Shown piece by piece: positions 26,001-33,713 of a stretch of 64,000 nucleotides of DNA. Made by a program: the position numbers and the translations under genes. The stretch is from Pseudotamlana agarivorans. GTDB taxonomy: Bacteria; Bacteroidota; Bacteroidia; Flavobacteriales; Flavobacteriaceae. Numbering within the stretch: the first letter of the stretch is position 1; each line of letters begins with the position of its first letter. Location of the stretch: NCBI RefSeq assembly GCF_001642835.1, contig NZ_LXEI01000002.1, positions 372,001 to 436,000 of the forward strand, given 5' to 3'. The notes beneath the pieces are model-generated. The model did not search any database. It saw nothing but the letters and a program-made list of their open reading frames with translations, and had not been told where the DNA came from.

Positions 26001-26268
26001 TGAATTAACCGATAGAGAAGTTCATAAAAAGGAATTTTTAAAAACACTGAATAATGAGATTGTAGCCTCTGGAAAAGGACATGATTTTACTATTGGTCAT
26101 GCTTATTTTATGGGTGATGATTTCAATTTTAAAAGTGTTATTAATAATAAAGTGATTCCGCTATTGTTAGAATATTTTATGAATGATGAAAAGGAAGTAC
26201 AACGTGTACTTGCTAATTCGGGAATAAAAGTTGAAGGTTGGCCAATGGAAATGATAACGAATGATTAA
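23011..26268 (+). CDS. mcrB: McrB-type AAA+ GTPase with N-terminal sensor domains
   Basis: This 1085-residue protein is the motor subunit of a modification-dependent (type IV) restriction system. The C-terminal AAA+ domain has Walker A GPPGTGKT (about residue 656), HQNYSYEDFVQGLRP, Walker B/IDEINRANISR (about 918) and the McrB signature MNTADKSIALLDIALRRRF (about 970). A roughly 90-residue beta-rich insertion sits between the first and second AAA motifs. The N-terminal 640 residues are far larger than in E. coli McrB. About 150-215 resembles the MrcB_N (DUF3578) domain (DHTWVAIIPETAPSVQYAYQ). About 430-525 (GDYVIIKGYGGSHDLIVHYKGEV) looks like an EVE/PUA-type base reader. The stop overlaps the McrC start by 8 bases. 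The modified base it reads is unknown. Confidence 0.9.
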   Translation: MSNMIVDFIKEKAIFLNNLSKDEEALFNYINTNQDNLEEIIQQYKPETVFKPVNTLRFLIANELKKGNKVDVKILDALKLAIEERDISVYYNFNETVNQSLSNYKQSKKGMFPNWGNAFNVLFPFLYNNAVNAEVNIQLERLADEVIQANQLENVSKHIVSFLGSNNYGSDHTWVAIIPETAPSVQYAYQIFFTINKNGVVGGLHKGHSLTKQVFSNQDLQFNNWENYIEHTQQTKEEWLQLNSAVNFILLNDEKALIKAVKQVDAVALADYFKVLDKLKEDLDIQDEEKLVFSTSSNRLSFHVGKRYCLNVNKALFDYISYIELEEGNSDRETFTASETAYLYKNRNSGDVYKNYEVIKSAIEIEIERDNHALAKSYDNSAFRKAVFNLAYRNNIIQNNEIKGKPNNYWGLGFNSNIDRLNLFKKEGYWQAIDYKKGDTRAAAKRARKLFEKIQTGDYVIIKGYGGSHDLIVHYKGEVVSKDEENERLELKEIKGALYKGKAPRGTGAGNWHDTIVQVKRQEDIKLLFENMVNIKTEFIEWLILNSSADFFNKKSDTLSENLDYYNTFFNIDIFNVSKSSYKNVIAEIENIAYNDDTSAFFKFSKVESNHVPRAIIGRANYFKFLGDYFNESDEIKNEDDTYIGYTAPLNQILYGPPGTGKTYNTVLEAAKIIEQNETLSYAEALQVFNTHLGKRIEFITFHQNYSYEDFVQGLRPDVDQLALSFNREDGLFAKIATNALFEYYKVHQKESKLKKSKEDVSIDINEAYIEFFKSLTVGQEFETKTGMTVKVVSFTDRQNIEFKPDNGVKSYLVSGNRLLKLYEVFPDINKIERVHEDIREAIGGCNSSIYYVALREFISFLDSYKETVDTFEDKDEADFDYDDISYQRKKDLLTNVNLSDLRKVDLHKVPKYVIIIDEINRANISRVFGELITLLEHDKRSHGQIPLKVKLPSSENFIVPSNLYVIGTMNTADKSIALLDIALRRRFEFVAMYPKYELTDREVHKKEFLKTLNNEIVASGKGHDFTIGHAYFMGDDFNFKSVINNKVIPLLLEYFMNDEKEVQRVLANSGIKVEGWPMEMITND

Positions 26269-27619
26269 CCTTTTTGAATATAAAAATACAGCACCCTTTC
26301 CTGAAAACCACTTTGAAAACCTTGAAGTTTTCTTGGATGAGGTTTGGGCAAAAAGAGAAAAATCTAATTATTATACCGAGGATGAAAACAGGGAAGAGGT
26401 ACAACGGTTTATTCAGTTTTTGCATAAGTCCAAAACTTTGAAGTCCAACAAATATGTTGGTGTTATTCATTTCGAAGGCGAAACCTTAAATTTATTACCT
26501 AAGATATTTTTTACAGGAAGTGCTCCTCAACCAAAACATGTAAAAGCAATAAGCACCCACATTTTATGGTGGTTGAGTTATTGCAGAAAAATTAAGTTCC
26601 CAAATTATCTTTCAGGTTTATCGAGCACCCAATCAGATTTTTTTGAAATTCTTATTTATCTATTCAGTAAATACACGAGAGAGCTTCTAAATTCTTCTAT
26701 TTATCAAAAGTATATTGAAGTAAATAGAGAGCTTTCTTTTGTAAAAGGACGTATTAACTTTAATAGTTACATCGCAGCCAACCTAGCAACGGCGCGACAC
26801 CATAAAGTGAGTTGTACTTATGATTCTTTTGAAATGGATAATGAATTTAATCGCTGTGTAAAATTTGTTTCAAAATTGTTGCTAGGAGTAAGTCAGGATT
26901 ATCAAAATAAGCGTTTTTTAAACGATATTATTTTTATTCTGGACGATGTTAAAGATATTCGAGTTTCTGCTGATAAAATGAAACGCATGTCTTTTAACCC
27001 CATGTTTTCAAACTTTGAAACCATTAGAGATTATTGCGTGTTGTTTTTAGACAATAGCGTGTCCTTTAATTATAAAAGTTCCATGAAGCTCTTTGCATTC
27101 CTATTACCCATGGAATATGTTTTTGAGGATTTTGTTTTTGGATTTATAGATAAGGAAATCGATGAGATAAAAGCAAAAAGTCAATTAGGAAACACCTACT
27201 TAGACGAAGAAACAAACTTTAAATTAAAACCAGATTTGTATTTGAGTTTTCTCGATAAAAAGGTTATTGCAGACACAAAGTACAAAATCGTTTATTCAGA
27301 TAGTACAGATCCTAAAAAAGGCATTTCACAAAATGATTTGTATCAAATGTTGGCTTATGCCGTGCGATTTGGAGTGTCTGAAATCGTGTTGTATTATCCC
27401 AATACGTTAAACCATGAGAATCCAGAAAGCTCGGAATTATCAATGGTTGATAGCTTGGCAGAGAATCAAAAAATTCATGTTAGATCATTTCAGTTACCAA
27501 TAATTAATTTTGATTTGTTTAAAGACGATTACATTAGCAAAACATCATTAATTTTAGATTTTGAAGAAACCAGAGTAAGATTAATTGGCGAAATTAGAAA
27601 GTCTTTGAGAGCTGATTGA
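26261..27619 (+). CDS. mcrC: McrC-type nuclease subunit
   Basis: This 452-residue protein is the partner of McrB and supplies the endonuclease. The N-terminal part (MINLFEYKNTAPF ... GVIHFEGETLNLLPKIF) is the McrB-interacting beta region, and the middle is helical. The C-terminal PD-(D/E)xK domain shows Asp325 (LKPDLYL) and Asp338-Thr-Lys340 (IADTKYKI), followed by ISQNDLYQMLAYAVRF, which is the conserved helix of the fold. All catalytic residues are present, so the system looks functional. The 8-base overlap with the McrB gene implies coupled translation. It is the last gene of the element; the right end lies 250 bases downstream. Confidence 0.9.
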   Translation: MINLFEYKNTAPFPENHFENLEVFLDEVWAKREKSNYYTEDENREEVQRFIQFLHKSKTLKSNKYVGVIHFEGETLNLLPKIFFTGSAPQPKHVKAISTHILWWLSYCRKIKFPNYLSGLSSTQSDFFEILIYLFSKYTRELLNSSIYQKYIEVNRELSFVKGRINFNSYIAANLATARHHKVSCTYDSFEMDNEFNRCVKFVSKLLLGVSQDYQNKRFLNDIIFILDDVKDIRVSADKMKRMSFNPMFSNFETIRDYCVLFLDNSVSFNYKSSMKLFAFLLPMEYVFEDFVFGFIDKEIDEIKAKSQLGNTYLDEETNFKLKPDLYLSFLDKKVIADTKYKIVYSDSTDPKKGISQNDLYQMLAYAVRFGVSEIVLYYPNTLNHENPESSELSMVDSLAENQKIHVRSFQLPIINFDLFKDDYISKTSLILDFEETRVRLIGEIRKSLRAD

Positions 27620-27793
27620 TTGTTTTTATGTTAATTCAAATTTTAAGTGCAACGGAAATTGAACTAAGTGAACACTTGTGATGTGATGTATAACAATAAA
27701 TTATACTCAATGCAGGTTAAATACACGTTAAATAGACCTGATTTTGGTAAATTTGAATGAAATTAATATCCATTTGAAATTACTTTTAAAGCA

Positions 27794-27807
27794 TTGCTAA
27801 TTTCTGT
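27794..27807 (+). repeat. Extra 14-bp match to the mnmE 3' end
   Basis: TTGCTAATTTCTGT is identical to 4273-4286, which reaches upstream of the 18-bp core into mnmE coding sequence. It then diverges after the first six core bases. It lies 63 bases before the true attR. Confidence 0.5.
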
Positions 27808-27823
27808 GGAACTTCCGAGACTT

Positions 27824-27840
27824 ATTGTACCTCATTTTCT
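27824..27840 (+). repeat. Right-end copy of the GTACCTC motif
   Basis: ATTGTACCTCATTTTCT matches TTTGTACCTCGTTTTCT at the left end (4418-4434) with few changes, 30 bases from the attR core. Confidence 0.45.
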
Positions 27841-27870
27841 ATTAAGCCTTGTAAATAAAGGAAAATATAT

Positions 27871-27888
27871 TTCTGTATCGGGAAGTAA
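27871..27888 (+). repeat. attR core
   Basis: TTCTGTATCGGGAAGTAA differs from the copy in mnmE at two of 18 positions and marks the right boundary of the element. Outside the core, two further upstream bases (AT) match. Confidence 0.82.
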
Positions 27889-27943
27889 ATCTTTATACTG
27901 AGCTAACAACATGGTTTTTTTATGTATTCGAAAATAAAATACC

Positions 27944-28732
27944 CTAAACGAGCATTCCTAATTTTAATTTAGCCTCTTCGTAACCCATTTGGAAGATGTC
28001 TTCGGCATGAGTTTTTGAAAACACATCATGTTTCCCTAATTCGCTAGGAGCTATAAATACATCACAGGCCTTAAATTTTGCCTCTGATGCATTGACACGT
28101 GAAATTCTATAAGCCCGATCGATAACAGCTTTAGTATTTGAAAGTGCTTCAATTGAAGTTTCTAAAAGTGAATTTAAGAATACACCTATAATGGTGTCAC
28201 AAGGTGTTAATATAGGTTCAATAGGGAAGTTGTTCGTTACACCACCATCACACAATAGCATGTTATTTAAAGGAATTGGCGTGAAAACACCAGGAACCGC
28301 TGCCGAGGCAATAATAGGTTTTATGATTGGCCCAGAATTAAAAAAGCAGGTTTTACCTTGAATTAAATCGGTTGTGGCAACGTACATAGGAATGTTTAAA
28401 TGCTCAAAGCTGTCTTCTTTTAAATGTGACGTTAATAGTCTTTCAATTTTAGCACCATCTATTAAACCAGGTTTTTTTAAGGTATAATTGTGGTAAGAAA
28501 ACAATTCAGTTTTCGTAAAAACATCAAATATCTGGTCACAAGAATTTCCGGCTGCATATAGAGAACCTACAATAGCACCTGCACTAGTTCCAGAAATATA
28601 ATCTGGTTTGATCCCTAACTCTTCCATGGCCTTTAAAACGCCAATGTGTGAAATCCCTCGGTAACCGCCACCAGATAACACTAGCCCTGTTGTATGTGAT
28701 CGTTTCATGAATGAAAATATATTTAATTTCAA
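27944..28732 (-). CDS. Patatin-like phospholipase
   Basis: This 262-residue cytoplasmic or membrane-associated serine lipase belongs to the patatin/RssA family. It has the oxyanion loop GGGYRG (residues 21-26), the nucleophile elbow GTSAG with Ser50, and the catalytic Asp162 in CDGGVTNNFP. The catalytic dyad is complete. The start at 28732 gives a short leader; a second Met at residue 9 (MKRSHTTGLVLSGGG) is an alternative start and fits the family's usual N-terminus better. It is the first chromosomal gene to the right of the element and points towards it. The natural substrate is unknown; most relatives hydrolyse phospholipid or acyl esters. Confidence 0.9.
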   Translation of the reverse strand: MKLNIFSFMKRSHTTGLVLSGGGYRGISHIGVLKAMEELGIKPDYISGTSAGAIVGSLYAAGNSCDQIFDVFTKTELFSYHNYTLKKPGLIDGAKIERLLTSHLKEDSFEHLNIPMYVATTDLIQGKTCFFNSGPIIKPIIASAAVPGVFTPIPLNNMLLCDGGVTNNFPIEPILTPCDTIIGVFLNSLLETSIEALSNTKAVIDRAYRISRVNASEAKFKACDVFIAPSELGKHDVFSKTHAEDIFQMGYEEAKLKLGMLV

Positions 28733-28850
28733 AAACTAAATTACATAAATTTTAATGATCATAAACGTTGCTACATCAGGGAATACTTAAAATTAATAAT
28801 GAAAGTGTTTAGTATAAATAGTAGAAAATTAAATCGTAGGAGGCTTTTAA

Positions 28851-30188
28851 CTAAACACTCAGCAACGTAGGTTGAAGTATTCTTTGAACATCAACATTAT
28901 CATTCTGCTGAATTAAAAAAGGCTCTAAATCTTCCGAAGTCATCATTTGTTCTTCTTTATCTATAAACCCATAACCACAATACAAGCTATCTTTTATCAT
29001 GATAAAAGCGTTTTCATTATCATGTCTGCCTGGTTGTTTTAAGATCATATTTTTTGAGTTGGTTTTGGAGTATTCTATAGCTTGTTTAACACGAATATTA
29101 TAGAGTGCTACCGATTCTGTTTTTCTACAAACACCTTTACAGGATTGAACTTCGTAACCAGAACATTCTTGAAGACCTTCCTGTAAATGACAGTATTTAG
29201 GACATAAATTAAACTGTTTACAGAGCTTTTCTAAATATTGCTGACATGTTTTTACGCTATACAGGATTTGAAAAGGAGAGGGGGCTGCCTTTAGGGTGTT
29301 AAAAGCTAAATGTATGATGCCATTGCGGTCTTGATAACTAAAGATACCGTAGGCTTTAGGTGCCCTTTTTAATACTTGATTGTACTTAGGGTTGTATTCT
29401 TTTATGGCAGCATCTTCCATAAGTAAAGCGATGGTTTCACTTCCAGAAAGTTCAAAATCTATATCGACCGTTTCTTGTGTTAGAAGCACTTCTTTTTCTG
29501 CTTTGCTATTAAAGTGCTTTAAAACTTGTTTTTGAATGTCGGTAGCATGACCGACATAGATAACAGTGTCTTTTTTATCTTTAAAATAGTAAACCCCAAT
29601 GGCTTTCGGTAATTGATTATAAGTTTCTGCTTTCAGGTTTTTAGGTAACTTGGTTTCTTTAGCGTCTTTTTTCAGAAATACCTGAATGACATCTTGAGCA
29701 TCTGGTTGCTCTAATAATTTTTGAAAAAGAATAACCGTAGCTTCTACATCGCCTTTAGCGCGGTGTCTGCCGTGTATGGGAATATCTAAATCCTGACATA
29801 TTTTACCTAAACTATACGATTTATGTCCGGGAATGAGTTTTCGAGATAGCCTTACGGTGCATAGTTTTTTTCGGTTGAAAGTGATACCAAGGGCTTTAAA
29901 CTCGTTTCTTATAACATTATAGTCGAAACTCACATTGTGTGCAATAAATACCGCCTGTTGTGTGATGGCTAAGATGTTTTCAGCAATTTCATGGAATTTA
30001 GGCGCTTTAGACACCATGTAATCATCGATTCCAGTTAAATCTGTGATATAATCGGGAATTAATGTTTCTGGATTAACAAGGCTTGTAAATTCATCAACTA
30101 AAACAGCATCGTCATATCTAAAAATGGAGATTTCAGTAATCTTATTACTTGGTCCCGTAGTTTCTACGTCAATTACGGTATAAATCAT
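28851..30188 (-). CDS. DnaQ-like exonuclease fused to GIY-YIG nuclease domain
   Basis: This 445-residue protein joins a DEDDh 3'-5' exonuclease to a GIY-YIG domain. The exonuclease (residues 1-165) has DVETTG (Asp7, Glu9), IAHNVSFDYNVI and the closing HRAKGDVEAT. The GIY-YIG domain at about 190-275 (AIGVYYFKDKKDTVIYVGHA) is related to the UvrC N-terminal half. The last third holds a cysteine cluster (CPKYCHLQEGLQEC ... CKGVC) that may bind a metal. This fusion is characteristic of Bacteroidota and is presumed to act in DNA repair, like Cho/UvrC. Its start overlaps the stop of the S24/XRE repressor gene by 4 bases (ATGA), so it is coregulated with a LexA-like protein, which suggests damage induction. 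Confidence 0.9.
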   Translation of the reverse strand: MIYTVIDVETTGPSNKITEISIFRYDDAVLVDEFTSLVNPETLIPDYITDLTGIDDYMVSKAPKFHEIAENILAITQQAVFIAHNVSFDYNVIRNEFKALGITFNRKKLCTVRLSRKLIPGHKSYSLGKICQDLDIPIHGRHRAKGDVEATVILFQKLLEQPDAQDVIQVFLKKDAKETKLPKNLKAETYNQLPKAIGVYYFKDKKDTVIYVGHATDIQKQVLKHFNSKAEKEVLLTQETVDIDFELSGSETIALLMEDAAIKEYNPKYNQVLKRAPKAYGIFSYQDRNGIIHLAFNTLKAAPSPFQILYSVKTCQQYLEKLCKQFNLCPKYCHLQEGLQECSGYEVQSCKGVCRKTESVALYNIRVKQAIEYSKTNSKNMILKQPGRHDNENAFIMIKDSLYCGYGFIDKEEQMMTSEDLEPFLIQQNDNVDVQRILQPTLLSV

Positions 30189-30958
30189 TTTACTAATCGT
30201 TCTAAAGCTTTGAGCTCAATACCTAGTTCGGTAAACATATTTATAATACTGCTTAGTTTGAGTTCTTCCTCGCTATATTCTTGGGTGTTAATGCTACAGG
30301 TGTATTCCCAAATTTCTAAAACTTCATCCATAGGAATGCTGTAATCATTGTATTTCTTGTTGTCGGACATTAATAAAAGGGAGCCGTTAAAGTCGATGTT
30401 ATTCATAACACGCTTATATACCATACCATCATTTAATGTAACTAAAACGTAGGTACGCCCTGTTTTTATGTCATTTCTATCTTCTATAAAACGCCCAATA
30501 ACAAAGGAGCCGTCTTTCATTGGTAACATGGAATCTCCTTTTATAGGAAAGGCTCTGTGTTTTCCAGTGGGTAGGAAAGGCAATTTTATTTTTTGTAATT
30601 GCTCAATGTATTCCGGATCATCATAACCGGCCAAATACCCCGCCGAAGCTTTAATAGGAACGACTTCAATTAAGTTTTCGTTGTCGCTATCTATGGTGAT
30701 GGGGAATAACACACGCTGATTACCTACTTCAATAAAAGAAGCGTCTGTCGCCTTAGTTAAATCATTACGCAATAAAATATCTATGGGTAATTTAAAATAA
30801 TCAGACAGCAGTATAAGCATGTCAATGCTTGGTGCCGAACGGCCTTCCTCATAAGACCCAATACGAGATCGTGTCACCTTCAGTTCATCTGCAAGAACTT
30901 CTTGAGACAACTTTTTTAGGGTCCGTAAATGTTTTATGTTTTTAGCTATTATTTTCAT
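30185..30958 (-). CDS. XRE-family repressor with S24 (LexA-like) peptidase domain
   Basis: This 257-residue protein has an N-terminal XRE helix-turn-helix (about residues 7-60, LRTLKKLSQEVLADELKVTRS). The C-terminal S24 domain has an Ala-Gly cleavage site (ASAGY, Ala106-Gly107), Ser143 in GDSMLP and Lys182 in YKRV, the Ser-Lys pair of self-cleaving repressors. I place the start at 30958 rather than at an upstream in-frame ATG (31048). The later ATG begins a typical XRE N-terminus, and the promoter/operator lies between the two. Activated RecA would trigger self-cleavage and derepress this operon, which includes the DnaQ/GIY-YIG nuclease. The SOS link is inferred from domain structure. Confidence 0.88.
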   Translation of the reverse strand: MKIIAKNIKHLRTLKKLSQEVLADELKVTRSRIGSYEEGRSAPSIDMLILLSDYFKLPIDILLRNDLTKATDASFIEVGNQRVLFPITIDSDNENLIEVVPIKASAGYLAGYDDPEYIEQLQKIKLPFLPTGKHRAFPIKGDSMLPMKDGSFVIGRFIEDRNDIKTGRTYVLVTLNDGMVYKRVMNNIDFNGSLLLMSDNKKYNDYSIPMDEVLEIWEYTCSINTQEYSEEELKLSSIINMFTELGIELKALERLVK

Positions 30959-30961
30959 TAT

Positions 30962-30998
30962 GCTACAAATATAAGTAATAAATACTTTGTTTTGTAGC
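30962..30998 (-). promoter_or_regulatory. Autoregulatory promoter/operator of the S24 repressor
   Basis: Two nested dyads share one centre at 30980: outer arms GCTACAAA (30962-30969) and TTTGTAGC (30991-30998), inner arms AAGTA and TACTT. On the minus strand, bases 30973-30966 read TATATTTG, a perfect TAnnTTTG -7 element, so the operator covers the promoter. The start codon is only 8 bases beyond it. Confidence 0.7.
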
Positions 30999-31110
30999 TG
31001 TTTTTTGTGTCCGATAAAAAATATTTTAAGATGCATAGGTGCAACCAACGTAGATCAAGAAAAGCCTTAAATAATTATTGTACTTTTACGACCTTAAATT
31101 TTAAAATTGC

Positions 31111-31914
31111 ATGTCGAAAGTTGTATTAATCACTGGAGGATCTTCAGGAATTGGGAAATCTATAGGAACGTTTTTAAAAGCTAAAGGTTATGTTGTATAT
31201 GGTACCAGTAGAAATCCGCAGCATTATAAAGATAGCCCATTTCCCATACTTGCTCTCGATGTTAAAGATGGTGAAACTATAACCAATACTGTTCAAGATG
31301 TTATTAAGAAGGAGGGAAGATTGGATGTGGTTATAAACAATGCAGGTGCTGGTATAACGGGACCTATAGAAGAAATTCCAGACTCTGAAATTAAAAACAA
31401 TTTTGAAACGAATTTTTTCGGACCCCTTAAAGTGATTAAAGCGGTGTTGCCACAAATGAGAAAGCAAAACTCCGGATTAATTATTAATATCACCTCAATA
31501 GCTGGTTATATGGGCTTGCCATACCGTGGTGTTTATAGTGCGAGTAAAGGCGCTCTGGAGCTTATCACAGAGGCATATCGTATGGAGTTGAAAAACTTCA
31601 ATATAGAAATGACTAATGTGGCTCCTGGCGATTTTGCTACTAATATTGCTGCAGGACGTTATCATGCACCGCTGTTAGACGATTCGCCTTATTATAAAAT
31701 TTATAAGGATACTTTAGAGTTGATGAATGCTCATGTTGACCACGGGAGTAATCCTAACATGATGGCTGAAGCGGTTTGTAAAATCATTGAAACCAATAAT
31801 CCTAAGGTACACTATAAAGTAGGGGCGTTTATGCAGAAGTTCTCCATTGTTTTAAAACGTATTTTACCAGATACGGTTTATGAAAAACTTTTAATGAATC
31901 ATTATAAGCTTTAA
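31111..31914 (+). CDS. Short-chain dehydrogenase/reductase
   Basis: This 267-residue NAD(P)-dependent oxidoreductase belongs to the classical SDR family. The nucleotide-binding motif TGGSSGIG is at residues 8-15, NNAGAG follows strand 4, the catalytic serine lies in INITSIAGYMG and the Tyr-Lys pair in YSASK. An Arg in the TSRNP stretch after strand 2 suggests a preference for NADP. The gene is monocistronic and divergent from the repressor operon. A near-consensus -7 (TACTTTTA, 31080-31087) precedes it. The substrate cannot be deduced. Confidence 0.92.
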   Translation: MSKVVLITGGSSGIGKSIGTFLKAKGYVVYGTSRNPQHYKDSPFPILALDVKDGETITNTVQDVIKKEGRLDVVINNAGAGITGPIEEIPDSEIKNNFETNFFGPLKVIKAVLPQMRKQNSGLIINITSIAGYMGLPYRGVYSASKGALELITEAYRMELKNFNIEMTNVAPGDFATNIAAGRYHAPLLDDSPYYKIYKDTLELMNAHVDHGSNPNMMAEAVCKIIETNNPKVHYKVGAFMQKFSIVLKRILPDTVYEKLLMNHYKL

Positions 31915-32097
31915 GTTGTAGTTCAGATTTTGATAAAAACGGGAAGTCTTTTAAAGGCTTAAGTTGCTGTATAAAACCTGACTAATTACCTGAAGAAACG
32001 CTTTATAAGAAGTAGGGTTTCGACAAATCCACCTAACAGGTCAAATTTTATTGACTTTTCAGAAGGACTCTAATAAGAATTATATTTTATTGAGAAA

Positions 32098-33519
32098 TTA
32101 TCTGTTGATGAGACCTAGAATATCATCTTCAAATTTATAAGAGAAAATATTCGCATTACTCTCTATAATTTTTTTGTCCTTATCAACAATAATGGTTTTT
32201 GTAATCGGGTAGATGATTAATTTTTCTGAGGCCAATTTAGAGTCTTGAAACTGGTATTCATGCTCATGATTAAAATTAAAATTGTCTAAAAGCTTCTCGG
32301 CTTTTTCTAAACCATAATCATCCACATTAATAGTAATGAAATGCACTTCAGGGTACTTAAGTTCTAATTCTCTAATCTTATAGTGACTGTCCTTGAAATG
32401 CTGATAATAAACGTTAGACCAAAACGTAATAACGGTCAGTTCGTTAATAAGCGTGTTAAGCTCAATCGCTTCATGGTTGTAATCAACAAGGTCAACAAGC
32501 GGTAATTGCGATCCATTTTTTAATTTATGAATGGAATTAGCATATTTAGTCATACGCTCTTTTTCAGACGCATTACTACTCTTATCTAGGTAAAAATCTA
32601 AAACCTTTCGGTTGTAGGATTCATCATCATGTTTTGATAAATATTTTAAAGTGAAATGATAAAGTAAATCATCTTTAATATTAGGGTCTGAAACTAAGCT
32701 GTCAACCAATTTTAAGCGTTCGAAATTGTAGCAAAAAGCATGCTGCTTACGTGATTTTTCGTCGTCGTGCTTAGCATGTTTTTTAAGCGCTAAATTACTT
32801 ATGTTGTGCTTTAAAAAAGTACGGTAATTGTGGTAATCACTAAAAAAAGTATCGTTATAATTGATGGTTTTTCGGTAGTCATAAAAGCCATCAGGTAAAC
32901 TTTTAAGGTTTTTCATTTTGTTCTTCCCGTGGTGCGCAAAAGGGTATACCTCTTTATTGGAGTAATAACTGTATTTGTTGTTGGCTTCAGCTATTTTGAT
33001 GAATAAAGGAGAAGGATCGTATCGGTTTATAAAACTAGCTAAAAGGTTGTCCTTTTCAGTTTTTATAGAATCGATTTTTTGCTCATAGGCATCAGGAGAG
33101 AGTTGGCAAAGTTTAATAATGTATTTTTCTTCCTTTTCATGCTCAAGAAAATCATTAATCAAGTAGTTGTTTTTCTTATCGCCATGACCGGTAAAAACCA
33201 AAGATTCATCAAAGTCTAAGGTATTTAATCGAAACAAGACACTATCTCTAGGTTCTAAGAGCACCATTTGTGTTTCAACACCGTGTTTAAAGGTGTAAAT
33301 TCCTGGAGTAAGCGAGTCTAACTTGTAAAGAAATCGGTTAACACCATTTAGCTTTACGGTGTCTATAACTTTTTGATCTATAGAAAGAACCACGTAGTTG
33401 GTGTTGGGATTTATAATTTCACCACCAATATATGCATAACTATCTCTCTCATTATCACTGTCTTGTTTACAGCCAAAAAAGGTTAATAGTAAAACTACAA
33501 CTGAAAAGTAAATTCTCAT
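32098..33519 (-). CDS. Thioredoxin-fold lipoprotein lacking the CXXC motif
   Basis: This 473-residue lipoprotein has a signal sequence MRIYFSVVVLLLTFFGC with the lipobox cysteine at 17. I chose this start over one ten codons upstream because it gives a normal signal peptide. The N-terminal part (about 30-130) is a beta-rich DUF4369-like domain (GEIINPNTNYVVLSID), and the middle is helical. The C-terminal 130 residues follow the TlpA/ResA thioredoxin fold (LTVITFWSN ... VHFITINVDDYG ... YPITKTIIVDKD). The redox CXXC that should follow FW is replaced by SNVYYQH, so it cannot act as a classical thiol oxidoreductase. It is probably a periplasmic binding or scaffold protein. The family is common in Bacteroidota. 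Confidence 0.78.
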   Translation of the reverse strand: MRIYFSVVVLLLTFFGCKQDSDNERDSYAYIGGEIINPNTNYVVLSIDQKVIDTVKLNGVNRFLYKLDSLTPGIYTFKHGVETQMVLLEPRDSVLFRLNTLDFDESLVFTGHGDKKNNYLINDFLEHEKEEKYIIKLCQLSPDAYEQKIDSIKTEKDNLLASFINRYDPSPLFIKIAEANNKYSYYSNKEVYPFAHHGKNKMKNLKSLPDGFYDYRKTINYNDTFFSDYHNYRTFLKHNISNLALKKHAKHDDEKSRKQHAFCYNFERLKLVDSLVSDPNIKDDLLYHFTLKYLSKHDDESYNRKVLDFYLDKSSNASEKERMTKYANSIHKLKNGSQLPLVDLVDYNHEAIELNTLINELTVITFWSNVYYQHFKDSHYKIRELELKYPEVHFITINVDDYGLEKAEKLLDNFNFNHEHEYQFQDSKLASEKLIIYPITKTIIVDKDKKIIESNANIFSYKFEDDILGLINR

Positions 33520-33685
33520 AAATATGATAAGGTGTCTTTGGAGAAGCAAAAGTATAGGTTGTTACGGGATTCGGCTGTTAAGAGGCTGTTAAAAGTTGTT
33601 TTTCTTACAAATTTAGAGCCGTTTTTAATTGATTTTATCGCCTAAAATTGCTACGCTTAAGTTTCGTCTTACCAATTCATTTTTC

Positions 33686-33693
33686 TACTTTTG
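33686..33693 (+). promoter_or_regulatory. -7 element TACTTTTG of the ABC-F gene
   Basis: It matches TAnnTTTG, 20 bases before the ATG at 33714. A TTTCG about 21 bases upstream may serve as a poor -33 element. Confidence 0.5.
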
Positions 33694-33713
33694 CAAAAAT
33701 TTTAATATAAATT

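Larger units (their letters stand above)
4281..27888. mobile_element. Integrative element inserted at mnmE (23.6 kb)
   Basis: The element is bounded by 18-bp direct repeats at 4281-4298 and 27871-27888 (16 of 18 identical). It carries its recombinase 0.9 kb from the left end. Gene order from left: zinc-ribbon/HTH protein, tyrosine recombinase, hypothetical, HTH protein, O-like replication protein, DnaC-like loader, zinc-ribbon protein, then defence cargo (helicase/TerD/RecQ-UvrD and McrBC). I see no relaxase, coupling protein, conjugation gene, capsid or terminase gene. An element mobilised or packaged with the help of another (an integrative mobilisable element or a phage satellite), or a static island, are the main options. 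The function is inferred; the boundaries are seen directly. Confidence 0.8.
27620..27943. other. Right-end region of the element
   Basis: This 324-bp stretch without genes includes the truncated mnmE-end copy at 27794-27807, the GTACCTCA motif at 27824-27840 and the attR core at 27871-27888. The last 55 bases are chromosomal sequence before the patatin gene. Confidence 0.6.

Noticed and set aside
30959-31048. Upstream start for the S24/XRE repressor
   Set aside because: It would place the promoter and operator inside the coding region; the later start gives a standard XRE N-terminus.
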